Positions 1 through 5,992 of a stretch of 7,069 nt of DNA are shown here, piece after piece. The stretch spans positions 1 to 7,069 of the forward strand of contig JAVBWO010000003.1 of assembly GCA_036677375.1 (NCBI GenBank), in the 5' to 3' direction. The position numbers were made by a program, and so were the translations under genes. The DNA comes from JAVBWO01 sp036677375. GTDB lineage: Bacteria; Bacillota; Dehalobacteriia; UBA4068; UBA4997. Within the stretch, counting starts at the first letter, position 1. Each line of letters opens with the position of its first letter. The notes beneath the pieces are model-generated. The model saw nothing but the letters and a program-made list of their open reading frames with translations, was not told the DNA's origin and did not search any database.

Positions 1-289
1 CGTCGCAGAGAGCGGGAACATAGTGCTGATAGCAGCCGGCTCCCAAGAAATTGCTGTATTCTTCGCAGGAGGTGTTCTTATTCAGAATCCCCATGACATG
101 TTCCTTCAGCTCAAACTCTCCCACCATCGGCGCCGGGATATTGAGTGTCCCTTTAAAACGCAATTCGTCCGGGATGATTCCGCTGTACAGTTCCTCCATG
201 GTCTCTACCCCTAATTCCTTCAGCATGGCCTCTTGCATTGCCGGCACGCTGTTTGGCATGTAAGGGTGAATCAATCCACTCTTTGTCAT
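1..289 (-). CDS. Glycine dehydrogenase (decarboxylating) subunit 1-like protein, GcvPA family, N-terminal part
   Basis: Seen: an open frame starts at the ATG at 287-289 and runs off the left edge, giving 96 residues. AAGGAG at 298-303 lies 8 nt upstream. The N-terminus carries HPYMPNS, GVETMEELY, PDELRFKG, LKEHV and FLGAG-CYQHYVPA (about residues 80-93). Known: this order (Y-x-PN near the start, a GV-x-EL-x-IP segment, an FLGAG motif followed by a His and VPA) is the N-terminal signature of GcvPA. GcvPA pairs with GcvPB to form the PLP-dependent P-protein that decarboxylates glycine and passes the aminomethyl group to the lipoyl H-protein. Inferred: the partner GcvPB should lie just beyond the left edge. 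The gene has its own promoter and is separated from the regulator by 971 bp. Some GcvP-like proteins may act on other amines, so the substrate is less sure than the family. Confidence 0.82.
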   Translation of the reverse strand, partial: MTKSGLIHPYMPNSVPAMQEAMLKELGVETMEELYSGIIPDELRFKGTLNIPAPMVGEFELKEHVMGILNKNTSCEEYSNFLGAGCYQHYVPALCD

Positions 290-361
290 AAAATCAACTC
301 CTTTTCTGCTTCACTACTTTTCTTGGCCAATCCTTCCATATCCATTTCTCTACACTAGCAT

Positions 362-390
362 TTTATACGTTCCACTGTGGTTAAAGTCAA
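362..390 (-). promoter_or_regulatory. Sigma-A-type promoter of the GcvPA-like gene
   Basis: On the minus strand, TTGACT (385-390) is followed by a 17-bp spacer and TATAAA (362-367), so each box is one base from consensus with ideal spacing. A start site near 355 would give a leader of about 65 nt before the ATG at 289. The spacer contains the small dyad CCAC-A-GTGG (372-380), which could be an operator. The boxes are read directly from the sequence; activity is inferred. Confidence 0.68.
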
Positions 391-570
391 TATGGTTTTC
401 TGAATTTTTATTCTTGTCTATCATCTCATCTCAAGAAAACATTACCGCTTAAAGATAACCTGACATAAATAGATATATTCCGCCACTTCAAGACTTAGAG
501 ATGTCGTATTTTCTTTTAAACAGCTATGTCAAGATAAAATTGTTGCCGCAAAAAATCTGTTTTAAAAAGG

Positions 571-595
571 AAAAAAACCTTCCCTGTAAGGGGAA
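571..595 (-). terminator. Rho-independent terminator, orphan
   Basis: On the minus strand TTCCC, a 6-nt loop and GGGAA are followed by GG and seven T residues (571-577). An alternative pairing, CCTT/AAGG, abuts the T run directly. It lies about 665 nt after the MerR stop and about 180 nt before the GcvPA promoter, so it must end some other transcript or a long MerR read-through. Confidence 0.5.
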
Positions 596-627
596 TGTTT
601 AACACAATTCACGCAATACAGTAATCT

Positions 628-642
628 ATCATTGACAATGAT
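628..642. promoter_or_regulatory. 15-bp perfect dyad, possible operator
   Basis: ATCATTGACAATGAT reads the same on both strands apart from its central base: arms of 7 with a 1-bp centre. That length and symmetry fit a dimeric regulator's site. It lies just downstream (minus-strand sense) of a short protein-like frame ending at 646 and before the terminator at 571-595. No regulator can be assigned. Confidence 0.3.
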
Positions 643-1120
643 CGCTTACTCTTGAACCCGGTTAGAAAAATCTCCCAAAGGACCAGATGCCATTAACATA
701 AAGATTTTGCCTGTTATATCATGACCAAGATCATTAAAACCAATATCTTACTCCATTTTTTACCAAAAACTGACATAACAGAGTATCCATCGGTTTTACA
801 CCACACCTTTTCTATGTCTGTTATTTTGGGAAAGCTTTGATAAAATCAACAATAACAAAAAGTCGCAACAGATTATCGAAAACTTTCAATGATCCAGCAA
901 ACAATATCCGATTCCATTTTCAAATATCGCTAAATTACGGCACTTCTATGCCAAAGTGCGACACAAACTCCATCTATAACAAGATATGAAATTTTCCACA
1001 AATTACTACTATTAATGACATTGCACTTTTTTAAATCCCATTTCTTACTTTGCATAAACCTTTGTTGATCCGGCAGGAATTCTGATATCCATAATTACCT
1101 TGGCAGCCATAAAAAAGATC

Positions 1121-1139
1121 AAAAAAAGAATCGGCTCTT
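1121..1139 (-). terminator. Weak intrinsic terminator after the MerR-family gene
   Basis: On the minus strand AAGAG, a CCGA loop and TTCTT form a 5-bp stem with one G-U pair and run into a T tract. A second small hairpin, AGAC/GTCT (1141-1155), lies just before it. The distance from the MerR stop is about 120 nt. The stem is short and AT-rich, so the call is tentative. Confidence 0.3.
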
Positions 1140-1260
1140 GAGACAAACTTCGTCTTACAACCAATTCCTTTTTATCTATTTTGTTTCTAATTTTGACTTA
1201 TATATATGGACATGTTCAAGAAATTACTATTCCTAATTAAAATAAAATTTATAAAAAGTA

Positions 1261-2154
1261 CTAAATACGGCTGTTTTTCAAAGGCAAATAAATACGTGTC
1301 ACATAGTTTTCTTCCCGATTGGTCATAGTCGCTCCGGCAATATACTCCTCCAACGAATCTCCGGAAAGCTCCAAACCCTGCTGCTGCGCCCATTGCTCCA
1401 AGGCCAGGTATGTTGGCTCCATATGGCGGTAATGGCCCACATGGATGGTAGACACCGCCCTAAATCCCCCCATGTTGCGGCAATGTGGGCATCGTTCTTT
1501 ATGCTCGCTGACGTTCATGCAGACCTCAAGATCACCATTGCTGTCTTCAACCCTATCGCTAAATTGTTTTAAATAATCCCTTTGTCCATGAAAGATTGCC
1601 ATATTGGGACCACTGGTAACAAGCTTATATTCATCTATAATTTTATATAGTTCCGCTCGACGGGCAATAAAAGAGGACTTGGCATTCCAATAACTGCGAT
1701 AGCGGGTAAAGACAACCTGCCGCAAAGGTACATTAATGATCTCAAAAGAAGGATTAGGCGGCACCACCTGCTGCTGTTCACCCCAGGCCACCTGATCAAG
1801 AGCATTTAAGACCCGGAGAAAAACATCAATGGCCTGATCATACTTCTGCTGCGCGGCATGCAGCTCCTCTTGTGCCTGAAAAATACTGCTTTCCAATTCC
1901 TTTTTTAACGAAAGCAGGTTTCTGTTGTGCAAAAGATTGGCAATACTTTTTAAGGACAATCCAATCCGCTTGAGATCCTTGATCAATAAAATCTCCTCTA
2001 ACTGCCTCTCACTGTAATAGCGGTAGTTGGTATCATCATCTTTATAACATGGAGATAAAATATTGTTCTCATCATAGTGGCGCAGCTGTTTGGTTGTGAC
2101 ATTACAAAGTTTCGCCATCTGTCCTATACTATACCGTTTTTCCTCTTGATTCAT
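1261..2154 (-). CDS. MerR-family transcriptional regulator with GyrI/BmrR-like effector-binding domain
   Basis: The protein has 297 residues. The start is the ATG at 2152-2154, preceded by AAAAGGAGG (2162-2170) at 7 nt; an upstream in-frame ATG at 2280 would put that site inside the gene and falls in a hairpin. Residues 8-77 form the MerR winged helix: YSIGQMAKLC is the recognition start, followed by RHYDENNILSP and NYRYYSE. Residues about 78-118 form the long dimerisation coiled coil. Residues about 138-293 match a ligand-binding GyrI-like domain, with H-x-G-x-Y (HVGHY) and a YLALEQW segment followed by an E-E-Y region. Known: BmrR-type proteins bind small organic ligands here and unwind promoters with long spacers. 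A CPHC pair (222-225) in the effector domain may bind metal or a thiol-reactive ligand. Inferred: it controls the neighbouring symporter/dehydrogenase cluster, the GcvPA-like gene, or both. Confidence 0.88.
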   Translation of the reverse strand: MNQEEKRYSIGQMAKLCNVTTKQLRHYDENNILSPCYKDDDTNYRYYSERQLEEILLIKDLKRIGLSLKSIANLLHNRNLLSLKKELESSIFQAQEELHAAQQKYDQAIDVFLRVLNALDQVAWGEQQQVVPPNPSFEIINVPLRQVVFTRYRSYWNAKSSFIARRAELYKIIDEYKLVTSGPNMAIFHGQRDYLKQFSDRVEDSNGDLEVCMNVSEHKERCPHCRNMGGFRAVSTIHVGHYRHMEPTYLALEQWAQQQGLELSGDSLEEYIAGATMTNREENYVTRIYLPLKNSRI

Positions 2155-2191
2155 GATCTCGCCTCCTTTTCTGTCTTTATCATAAGCATAA

Positions 2192-2206
2192 CATATTTTT
2201 AATATG
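2192..2206 (-). promoter_or_regulatory. Palindrome in the MerR gene's promoter region
   Basis: CATATT-TTT-AATATG is a perfect 15-bp inverted repeat, 38-52 bp upstream of the start codon. On the minus strand a TATGAT hexamer lies downstream of it (-10-like), but no good -35 was found. MerR proteins often bind a dyad overlapping their own promoter, so this is a candidate autoregulatory site. AT-richness makes chance palindromes more likely here. Confidence 0.35.
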
Positions 2207-2249
2207 ACGTGGGTTTTATAAAATTTTTTTATATTAAATAAAGAACGAA

Positions 2250-2278
2250 GGCCCCCGTTACACAAGGCAGCGAGGGCC
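2250..2278 (-). terminator. GC-rich terminator-like hairpin
   Basis: On the minus strand GGCCCTCG, a 13-nt loop and CGGGGGCC pair over 8 bp with one G-U, followed by TTCGTTCTTT. On the plus strand the same stem has an A-C mismatch, so the structure fits minus-strand RNA. It probably ends the symporter transcript and insulates the MerR gene. The T tract is interrupted. Confidence 0.5.
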
Positions 2279-2401
2279 AAGATTGGTTGTATAATAATGC
2301 TTGTAACAGGACATCAGGCAGTTTGAGATTTTTTATCACGATCAGTTTTAATATAATCTTCTACAATTTTCCACTTCTCAAAGCAAAAATTGAAACTTCA
2401 T

Positions 2402-2480
2402 AATCCCACAGTTAATAACAAAACACAGGTAATACCATACTTCCCAAAGGGAATAACCGTTCACAATCAACTGTGGGATT
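2402..2480. repeat. 79-bp element bounded by 12-bp perfect inverted repeats
   Basis: AATCCCACAGTT (2402-2413) and AACTGTGGGATT (2469-2480) are exact reverse complements. Between them lies a second dyad, TTCCC-AAA-GGGAA (2441-2453). It starts 42 nt after the symporter stop codon. It could be a small MITE or REP-like element, or a 3'-UTR stem protecting the symporter mRNA. No target-site duplication is visible at the ends, and no second copy is seen in the window. Confidence 0.6.
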
Positions 2481-2522
2481 GTTTTAAGGCTCCCAAAACT
2501 TACAATGGGAATACTATCTCGC

Positions 2523-4130
2523 TTACAGACCAGCTGCCGCCATTGCTTGGGCATAAGGTATCGCGTAGCCAACAACCAGGAAAATCAGGAAAGCGATACC
2601 AAAAGTGAGATATACTTTGTAGAGACCTTGGGTCTTTTTCATTTTCGCTTCGTCTTTTTCACATTCCGGCACAATAAAGAGTTTTTCTCTTTGCGCTTTT
2701 TCCGCCGGAGTTACCTGAGTTAAGGCAGATCCGACAATGGCGCCGGCAATGCATAAGAAAATACCGACGAAGAAAGAATCAAAGATCATGGGCAAGGTAA
2801 CGCCGCTCAAAGAAGTATACATGCGCATGATGAAATTGCCAAGAAAACCTAAAAGCATGCCCCAGAAAGCGCCTGTTTTCGTTAAGCGCTTGCTCCAAAC
2901 ACTGGCAATACAGATGGGACCCCAGGAGCAGGCAAACACCGTACCGCCAAAGTACATCATCCAGAAAACGGCTGGCGGATTAAAGTAGGCCAAGGCCAAA
3001 ACCACGAAACTGACGATCAGCATCCCCCGGCGGGAGAAAGCCAGCATTTTCTTTTGATCATGACTCTTGGAGTGGAAGATATCATTGGTCAGAGAGAAAC
3101 CGACCAAAGACAGGAAGGTGGAACCGGAGGAAATCCCCGCGGCTAAGATACCGGTCAGCAGGATGACGCCTACCGCTTTGGGCATGACGTTCATTGCAGC
3201 CCAGATCATTGCCATCTGTCCTTCTAATCCGGGATGGATTTTTTGGATGAATGCAGCGGAAAAATACAAAGCAGTGGTTACAATGATAACGGCCATGGAA
3301 GCAAACACAGCGGAACGCATGACAGTATGTTCATCCTTCGCCATCAGATAACGGCTGGTCTGCCAGGGGCTGGTTGCCACAACCAAAGCCCAAACGATCC
3401 CGTACGTGACAGCCCACATAATATTCTGTCCGCCTGTAGGATACAGATAATCAAGATTACCTGACCAGGAAATAATACCGGGGACCGTTTCCGATGTCGC
3501 CAGACCCTGAATCGCAGGGAACCAGCCGCCGGCAGAAATGGTAATACAAGGGATGGCGATAACCGCCGCCAGTAAGAAAACCATAAACATCATGGTATCG
3601 GTAAGCAAAACCCCGGGGGAACCCGCATAGATCGTAAATACCGTATAAGCCAGCCAGGCAATAATAACACAAATACGATAGTCCAAACCCGTGATTTGCG
3701 ACATCAATAACGTGATCCCTTGCGTTGCGGAGAGCAAATAAGCTACAATCCCGATGATAGTGGTAACCCCCGCTAAAGTACGGATGGCTTTGGAATCAAA
3801 ACGGGTGCCGAAATATTCCGGAATGGTAAGAACTTCACTTCTGCGGATATAACGTCCAAACAAGTTGGAACCGAAGATATATCCGGAAGCCTGAATCACG
3901 CCAACAATGAGAATTCCCATAAAGAAGCCGCTATAAACTTCACCGGTATCTCCCAGGAAAGCGCCGGTGCTTAAAAAAGATGCAACCAAAGAACCAACAA
4001 TTAAGATGACGGGGGCTTGACGTCCGGCAACATAGTAATCATTAAGATTTTTTACCTTACGTCCGATATAAGCGCCAACAAATAAATAGACCGCTAAAGA
4101 AATTAATACGCCGATTAAATAAGAATTCAT
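2523..4130 (-). CDS. Sodium:solute symporter (SSS/SLC5 family)
   Basis: The protein has 535 residues, the usual size for the family (TC 2.A.21), and about 13 hydrophobic spans beginning at residue 3. Family marks include an early DYYVAGR segment (31-37), SLVASFLSTGAF (47-58), which fits the unwound Na+-site helix, and AAGISSGSTFLS (330-341) with the paired serines 334-335 where Na2-site residues sit. A T-N-D-I-F segment (348-352) follows, as expected after that helix. A charged loop (about 478-500) precedes the last span (505-523). The start is the ATG at 4128-4130, with AGGAGGTG 9 nt upstream inside the end of the preceding small gene, whose stop overlaps this start as ATGA. Known: SSS carriers use Na+ to import sugars, amino acids, carboxylates or vitamins. 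Inferred: it imports the substrate of the adjoining dehydrogenase cluster. The substrate is not readable. Confidence 0.92.
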   Translation of the reverse strand: MNSYLIGVLISLAVYLFVGAYIGRKVKNLNDYYVAGRQAPVILIVGSLVASFLSTGAFLGDTGEVYSGFFMGILIVGVIQASGYIFGSNLFGRYIRRSEVLTIPEYFGTRFDSKAIRTLAGVTTIIGIVAYLLSATQGITLLMSQITGLDYRICVIIAWLAYTVFTIYAGSPGVLLTDTMMFMVFLLAAVIAIPCITISAGGWFPAIQGLATSETVPGIISWSGNLDYLYPTGGQNIMWAVTYGIVWALVVATSPWQTSRYLMAKDEHTVMRSAVFASMAVIIVTTALYFSAAFIQKIHPGLEGQMAMIWAAMNVMPKAVGVILLTGILAAGISSGSTFLSLVGFSLTNDIFHSKSHDQKKMLAFSRRGMLIVSFVVLALAYFNPPAVFWMMYFGGTVFACSWGPICIASVWSKRLTKTGAFWGMLLGFLGNFIMRMYTSLSGVTLPMIFDSFFVGIFLCIAGAIVGSALTQVTPAEKAQREKLFIVPECEKDEAKMKKTQGLYKVYLTFGIAFLIFLVVGYAIPYAQAMAAAGL

Positions 4131-4285
4131 GCGCCGGCACCTCCTTTTGTAGCATCGCTACCCGAATCGCTATTTTCTTGCCGGCACGTCCGGTACATTT
4201 TAAATTGACCAGTCACAAACACCTTGTAAAAAACGCCGGCAAAAACGAGCCACAAACCTAGTAGAATCGATAACAGCATTTCCAT
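4127..4285 (-). CDS. Small single-span membrane protein coupled to the symporter (52 residues)
   Basis: Not a recognised family. The ATG at 4283-4285 is preceded by AGGAG (4296-4300) at 10 nt. The frame gives MEMLLSILLGLWLVFAGVFY at the N-terminus, one hydrophobic helix (about residues 3-25), then a basic patch (K-M-Y-R-T-C-R, 29-35) and a hydrophilic Ser/Asp/Gly/Ala-rich tail. Its TGA overlaps the symporter ATG as ATGA, and the symporter's ribosome binding site lies within its last codons. This is classic translational coupling. Known: several SSS carriers are encoded with tiny membrane partners, for example YhdT with PanF. Inferred: it is an accessory subunit or stabiliser of the symporter, N-terminus out and basic tail in the cytoplasm. 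An alternative is a leader peptide whose translation opens the symporter's initiation site. Confidence 0.72.
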   Translation of the reverse strand: MEMLLSILLGLWLVFAGVFYKVFVTGQFKMYRTCRQENSDSGSDATKGGAGA

Positions 4286-4434
4286 TTCTTACTCTCTCCT
4301 TTCTTTTTGTATCGTTCTTGTTCCACCAATGCGGCATAGGTTAGAAACCCAATCGGACTAATGCAAAAATCAGGAATTCCTTCAACATACTTGGTTCACT
4401 GAAAGCTTCATACTAGTTTTTAAAGAGCTCTATG

Positions 4435-4471
4435 TTAATCTGCGGAGGGGCCCCTCACAATGCAGAATTAA
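4435..4471 (-). terminator. Hairpin/dyad after the zinc dehydrogenase gene
   Basis: The 12-bp perfect palindrome GAGGGGCCCCTC (4445-4456) sits between TTAATCTGC (4435-4443) and GCAGAATTAA (4462-4471), which pair with one bulge. The structure starts 15 nt after the dehydrogenase stop. There is no clean T tract, so it may be a weak terminator, a processing site that separates dehydrogenase from symporter mRNA levels, or a protein-binding dyad. Confidence 0.42.
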
Positions 4472-4488
4472 ACTACAGAATTAAACTA
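4463..4488. repeat. Perfect 13-bp tandem duplication at the dehydrogenase stop codon
   Basis: CAGAATTAAACTA occurs twice head to tail (4463-4475 and 4476-4488). On the minus strand each copy begins with TAG, and the first TAG is the stop codon of the zinc dehydrogenase. It looks like a recent slippage duplication in the 3' UTR. The second TAG is out of frame. Confidence 0.85.
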
Positions 4489-5505
4489 AGGATGCATAAT
4501 GATCTTAATGGCTTTTCTTGCTTGTACGACTTCCCATGCCTTATCCATATCCTTCAAAGCAAAATGGTGTGTGATGAGCGGCGTAACCTTAACTCTGCCA
4601 GATTCCACCAAATCCAGACATTCTTCAAATTCATTGCGTGTATAGCAAATGGTACCGAAGACTTTAATTTCACTGCGTACTACTTTGCCCAGATTCATTT
4701 CGGCAGGATGATGGAATAACCCCGTAATGGCAAAGGTGCCGCCTTTTTTTAATATCGTCATGGCAGCGTCAACAATAGCCGGGCTGCCGGTGCAGTCAAA
4801 AACATAATCTGCCATAGCGCCGCCGGTAATCTCTTTCACACGTTCCACCACGTCTTCCTCGGAAGCATTGATGGTGTAATCGGCGCCTAATTGCCGGGAA
4901 ATTTCCAACCGTTCAGTATCTTCCGCCGTTCCTACATTTATAATACATTCGGCGCCGCGAAGCTTCAATAACTGCACGGCATAAAGGCCGATAGGGCCGG
5001 GGCCGAATACGACGACGGTATCTTTGGTCGCTACATCGGAGGCTTTTACGGTACGGTATGCAGAGGCAACCGGGTCAACCGAAGCGCCAAAATCATAACT
5101 GGTGTCATCTTTCAGCTTTAATACGGTTTTTGCCGGTACCCGGACATATTCGGCAAAAGCGCCGTCCACATGGATACCGGTTTCAATCAAATTATCACAA
5201 AGGGATTCTTTGCCTTCTACACAATAATGGCAATCGCCGCATCCAATGACCAAACAGGAAGTCACCCGGTCGCCCACCTGAAAATTTTTCACTTTGCTGC
5301 CCACTTGGCAGATATCTCCGGCAAATTCATGGCCGGGGATCATGGGCCAGGGAATCTTTCTGGTGCCCGCCAGGATTGGGCCGTCCGTACCGCAGATTCC
5401 AACAGACTTTACATGGATCATTACATCGTCATCCCGAAGCACCGGCATGGGTACGTCTTTTATGGCAAACCCAGGGCCTTCATGTTCTTTTACTACCGCT
5501 AGCAT
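4486..5505 (-). CDS. Zinc-dependent medium-chain alcohol dehydrogenase
   Basis: The protein has 339 residues, a normal length for the MDR family. The ATG at 5503-5505 has AAGGAGG 8 nt upstream. The catalytic zinc site is visible as C38-G-T-D with G58-H59-E60. The structural zinc lobe is C89, C92, C95 and C103 (C-x2-C-x2-C-x7-C). The Rossmann fold carries GPGPIG (168-173), followed by G192-T and RLEISRQLGAD, typical of the sorbitol/threonine dehydrogenase branch. The Glu that usually contacts zinc in that branch (E-P-x-A) is Asp here (D144-P-V-A). Known: these enzymes oxidise secondary alcohols or polyols, usually with NAD(H). Inferred: it acts in the same pathway as the SDR and symporter. It follows the VOC gene after 69 nt with no evident promoter between. 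Exact substrate unknown; threonine or a sugar alcohol is possible. Confidence 0.9.
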   Translation of the reverse strand: MLAVVKEHEGPGFAIKDVPMPVLRDDDVMIHVKSVGICGTDGPILAGTRKIPWPMIPGHEFAGDICQVGSKVKNFQVGDRVTSCLVIGCGDCHYCVEGKESLCDNLIETGIHVDGAFAEYVRVPAKTVLKLKDDTSYDFGASVDPVASAYRTVKASDVATKDTVVVFGPGPIGLYAVQLLKLRGAECIINVGTAEDTERLEISRQLGADYTINASEEDVVERVKEITGGAMADYVFDCTGSPAIVDAAMTILKKGGTFAITGLFHHPAEMNLGKVVRSEIKVFGTICYTRNEFEECLDLVESGRVKVTPLITHHFALKDMDKAWEVVQARKAIKIIMHP

Positions 5506-5574
5506 AATCTCTTCCTCCTTTTGATCGTTGGTTTTTATTTCTAGGAGTTTTGCCTATGCTTAGAACCTTAATTT

Positions 5575-5970
5575 TTAATGGCATTGGCAAAACTCGGAAA
5601 GAACTCCGTAAGTATCTTTAGGATGCATAAAGCATACCATGTGCCCCTCCGCTCCCTGGTAAGGCTGAGCGGTGATTAGGCGAATGCCTTTTGCCTTGGC
5701 GTTTTCCATACTTTGGTTGATGTCCTCCACCTCAAAAGCAATATGGTGCATTCCTTCCCCGTTTTTAGCAATAAACTTTCCGACAGCGCAATCTTCCTTT
5801 AAGGGCTGCATCAGTTCCAATTTAATGTTTTCCCCTTTGACAATAACCATTTTCATGCTGCCGTCAGCAACTGGTTCGTTATAATAAAGTGCTTCGGGAA
5901 AAATGCTTTTATAATGCGCTACAGCCTGATCCAAATCTTTTACTGCGATTCCAATATGTTCGACTTTCAA
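5575..5970 (-). CDS. Methylmalonyl-CoA epimerase-like VOC-superfamily protein
   Basis: The protein has 131 residues. The reading frame begins with KVEHIGIAVKDLDQAV, the exact N-terminal pattern of methylmalonyl-CoA epimerases. The only start codon that fits is TTG at 5968-5970, with AGAGAGG 8 nt upstream and 22 nt after the SDR stop; a longer frame to 6195 would overlap the SDR gene and has no family match. Two beta-alpha-beta-beta-beta modules are evident. Likely metal ligands are H5, E52 (in LELMQPL, where Gln or Glu occurs in the family), one of H75/H76 (GMHHIAF) and E126 (GVLSE). Known: MCE interconverts the 2R and 2S forms of methylmalonyl-CoA. No mutase or decarboxylase is in the window, so it may instead act on another 2-substituted thioester or as a glyoxalase-type enzyme. 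Fold call firm, substrate uncertain. Confidence 0.8.
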   Translation of the reverse strand: MKVEHIGIAVKDLDQAVAHYKSIFPEALYYNEPVADGSMKMVIVKGENIKLELMQPLKEDCAVGKFIAKNGEGMHHIAFEVEDINQSMENAKAKGIRLITAQPYQGAEGHMVCFMHPKDTYGVLSEFCQCH

Positions 5971-5992
5971 AGCGCTTGCCTCTCTTTCGTTA

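Larger units (their letters stand above)
290..1260. other. 971-bp AT-rich intergenic region without a supported gene
   Basis: This gap lies between the MerR gene and the GcvPA-like gene, both on the minus strand. It holds the GcvPA promoter (362-390), an orphan terminator (571-595), a 15-bp dyad (628-642), repeated short words (TGACATA and ATAACAG classes) and a weak terminator after the MerR gene (1121-1139). Short frames ending at 646 and 1045 look protein-like but lack ribosome binding sites. No glycine-riboswitch-like pattern was recognised by eye. It may be regulatory DNA plus eroded genes. Confidence 0.6.
2155..2522. other. 368-bp intergenic region between symporter and MerR genes
   Basis: In transcription order after the symporter stop it holds a weak TCCCA/TGGGA hairpin (2491-2511), the 79-bp inverted-repeat element (2402-2480), a short open tail ending at the TGA at 2314-2316, a GC-rich terminator-like hairpin (2250-2278), and the AT-rich leader and ribosome binding site of the MerR gene. 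No complete gene is supported. Confidence 0.6.

Noticed and set aside
940..962. Sigma-54-like TTGGCA...GC element and GCACTT/AAGTGC dyad
   Set aside because: The GG-to-GC spacing is one base short of the sigma-54 consensus, and no gene starts downstream within a sensible distance.
1045..1110. 21-codon ORF on the minus strand, starting MAAKVIMDI and ending KVYAK
   Set aside because: Its upstream sequence is a T tract with no ribosome binding site, and it is too short to judge; it could be an eroded fragment.
2155..2280. 42-codon extension of the MerR protein to the ATG at 2280
   Set aside because: It would include the terminator hairpin and the strong ribosome binding site at 2162-2170; the MerR domain starts normally at the ATG at 2154.
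2737..3351. Plus-strand open frames inside the symporter gene
   Set aside because: They mirror the codon pattern of the minus-strand gene, have no ribosome binding sites and no recognisable domains.
4258..4395. Minus-strand open frame containing GFLTYAALVEQERYKKKGE
   Set aside because: It looks protein-like but has no ATG or GTG upstream of the hydrophobic part, and its 3' half lies in another frame of the 52-residue gene, which has a better start and coupling.
4286..4485. Separate promoter for the small protein/symporter pair
   Set aside because: TTGAAG with a weak ATTAGT, and TTGCAT with TAACCT, have 17-bp spacing but poor -10 boxes; neither is convincing.
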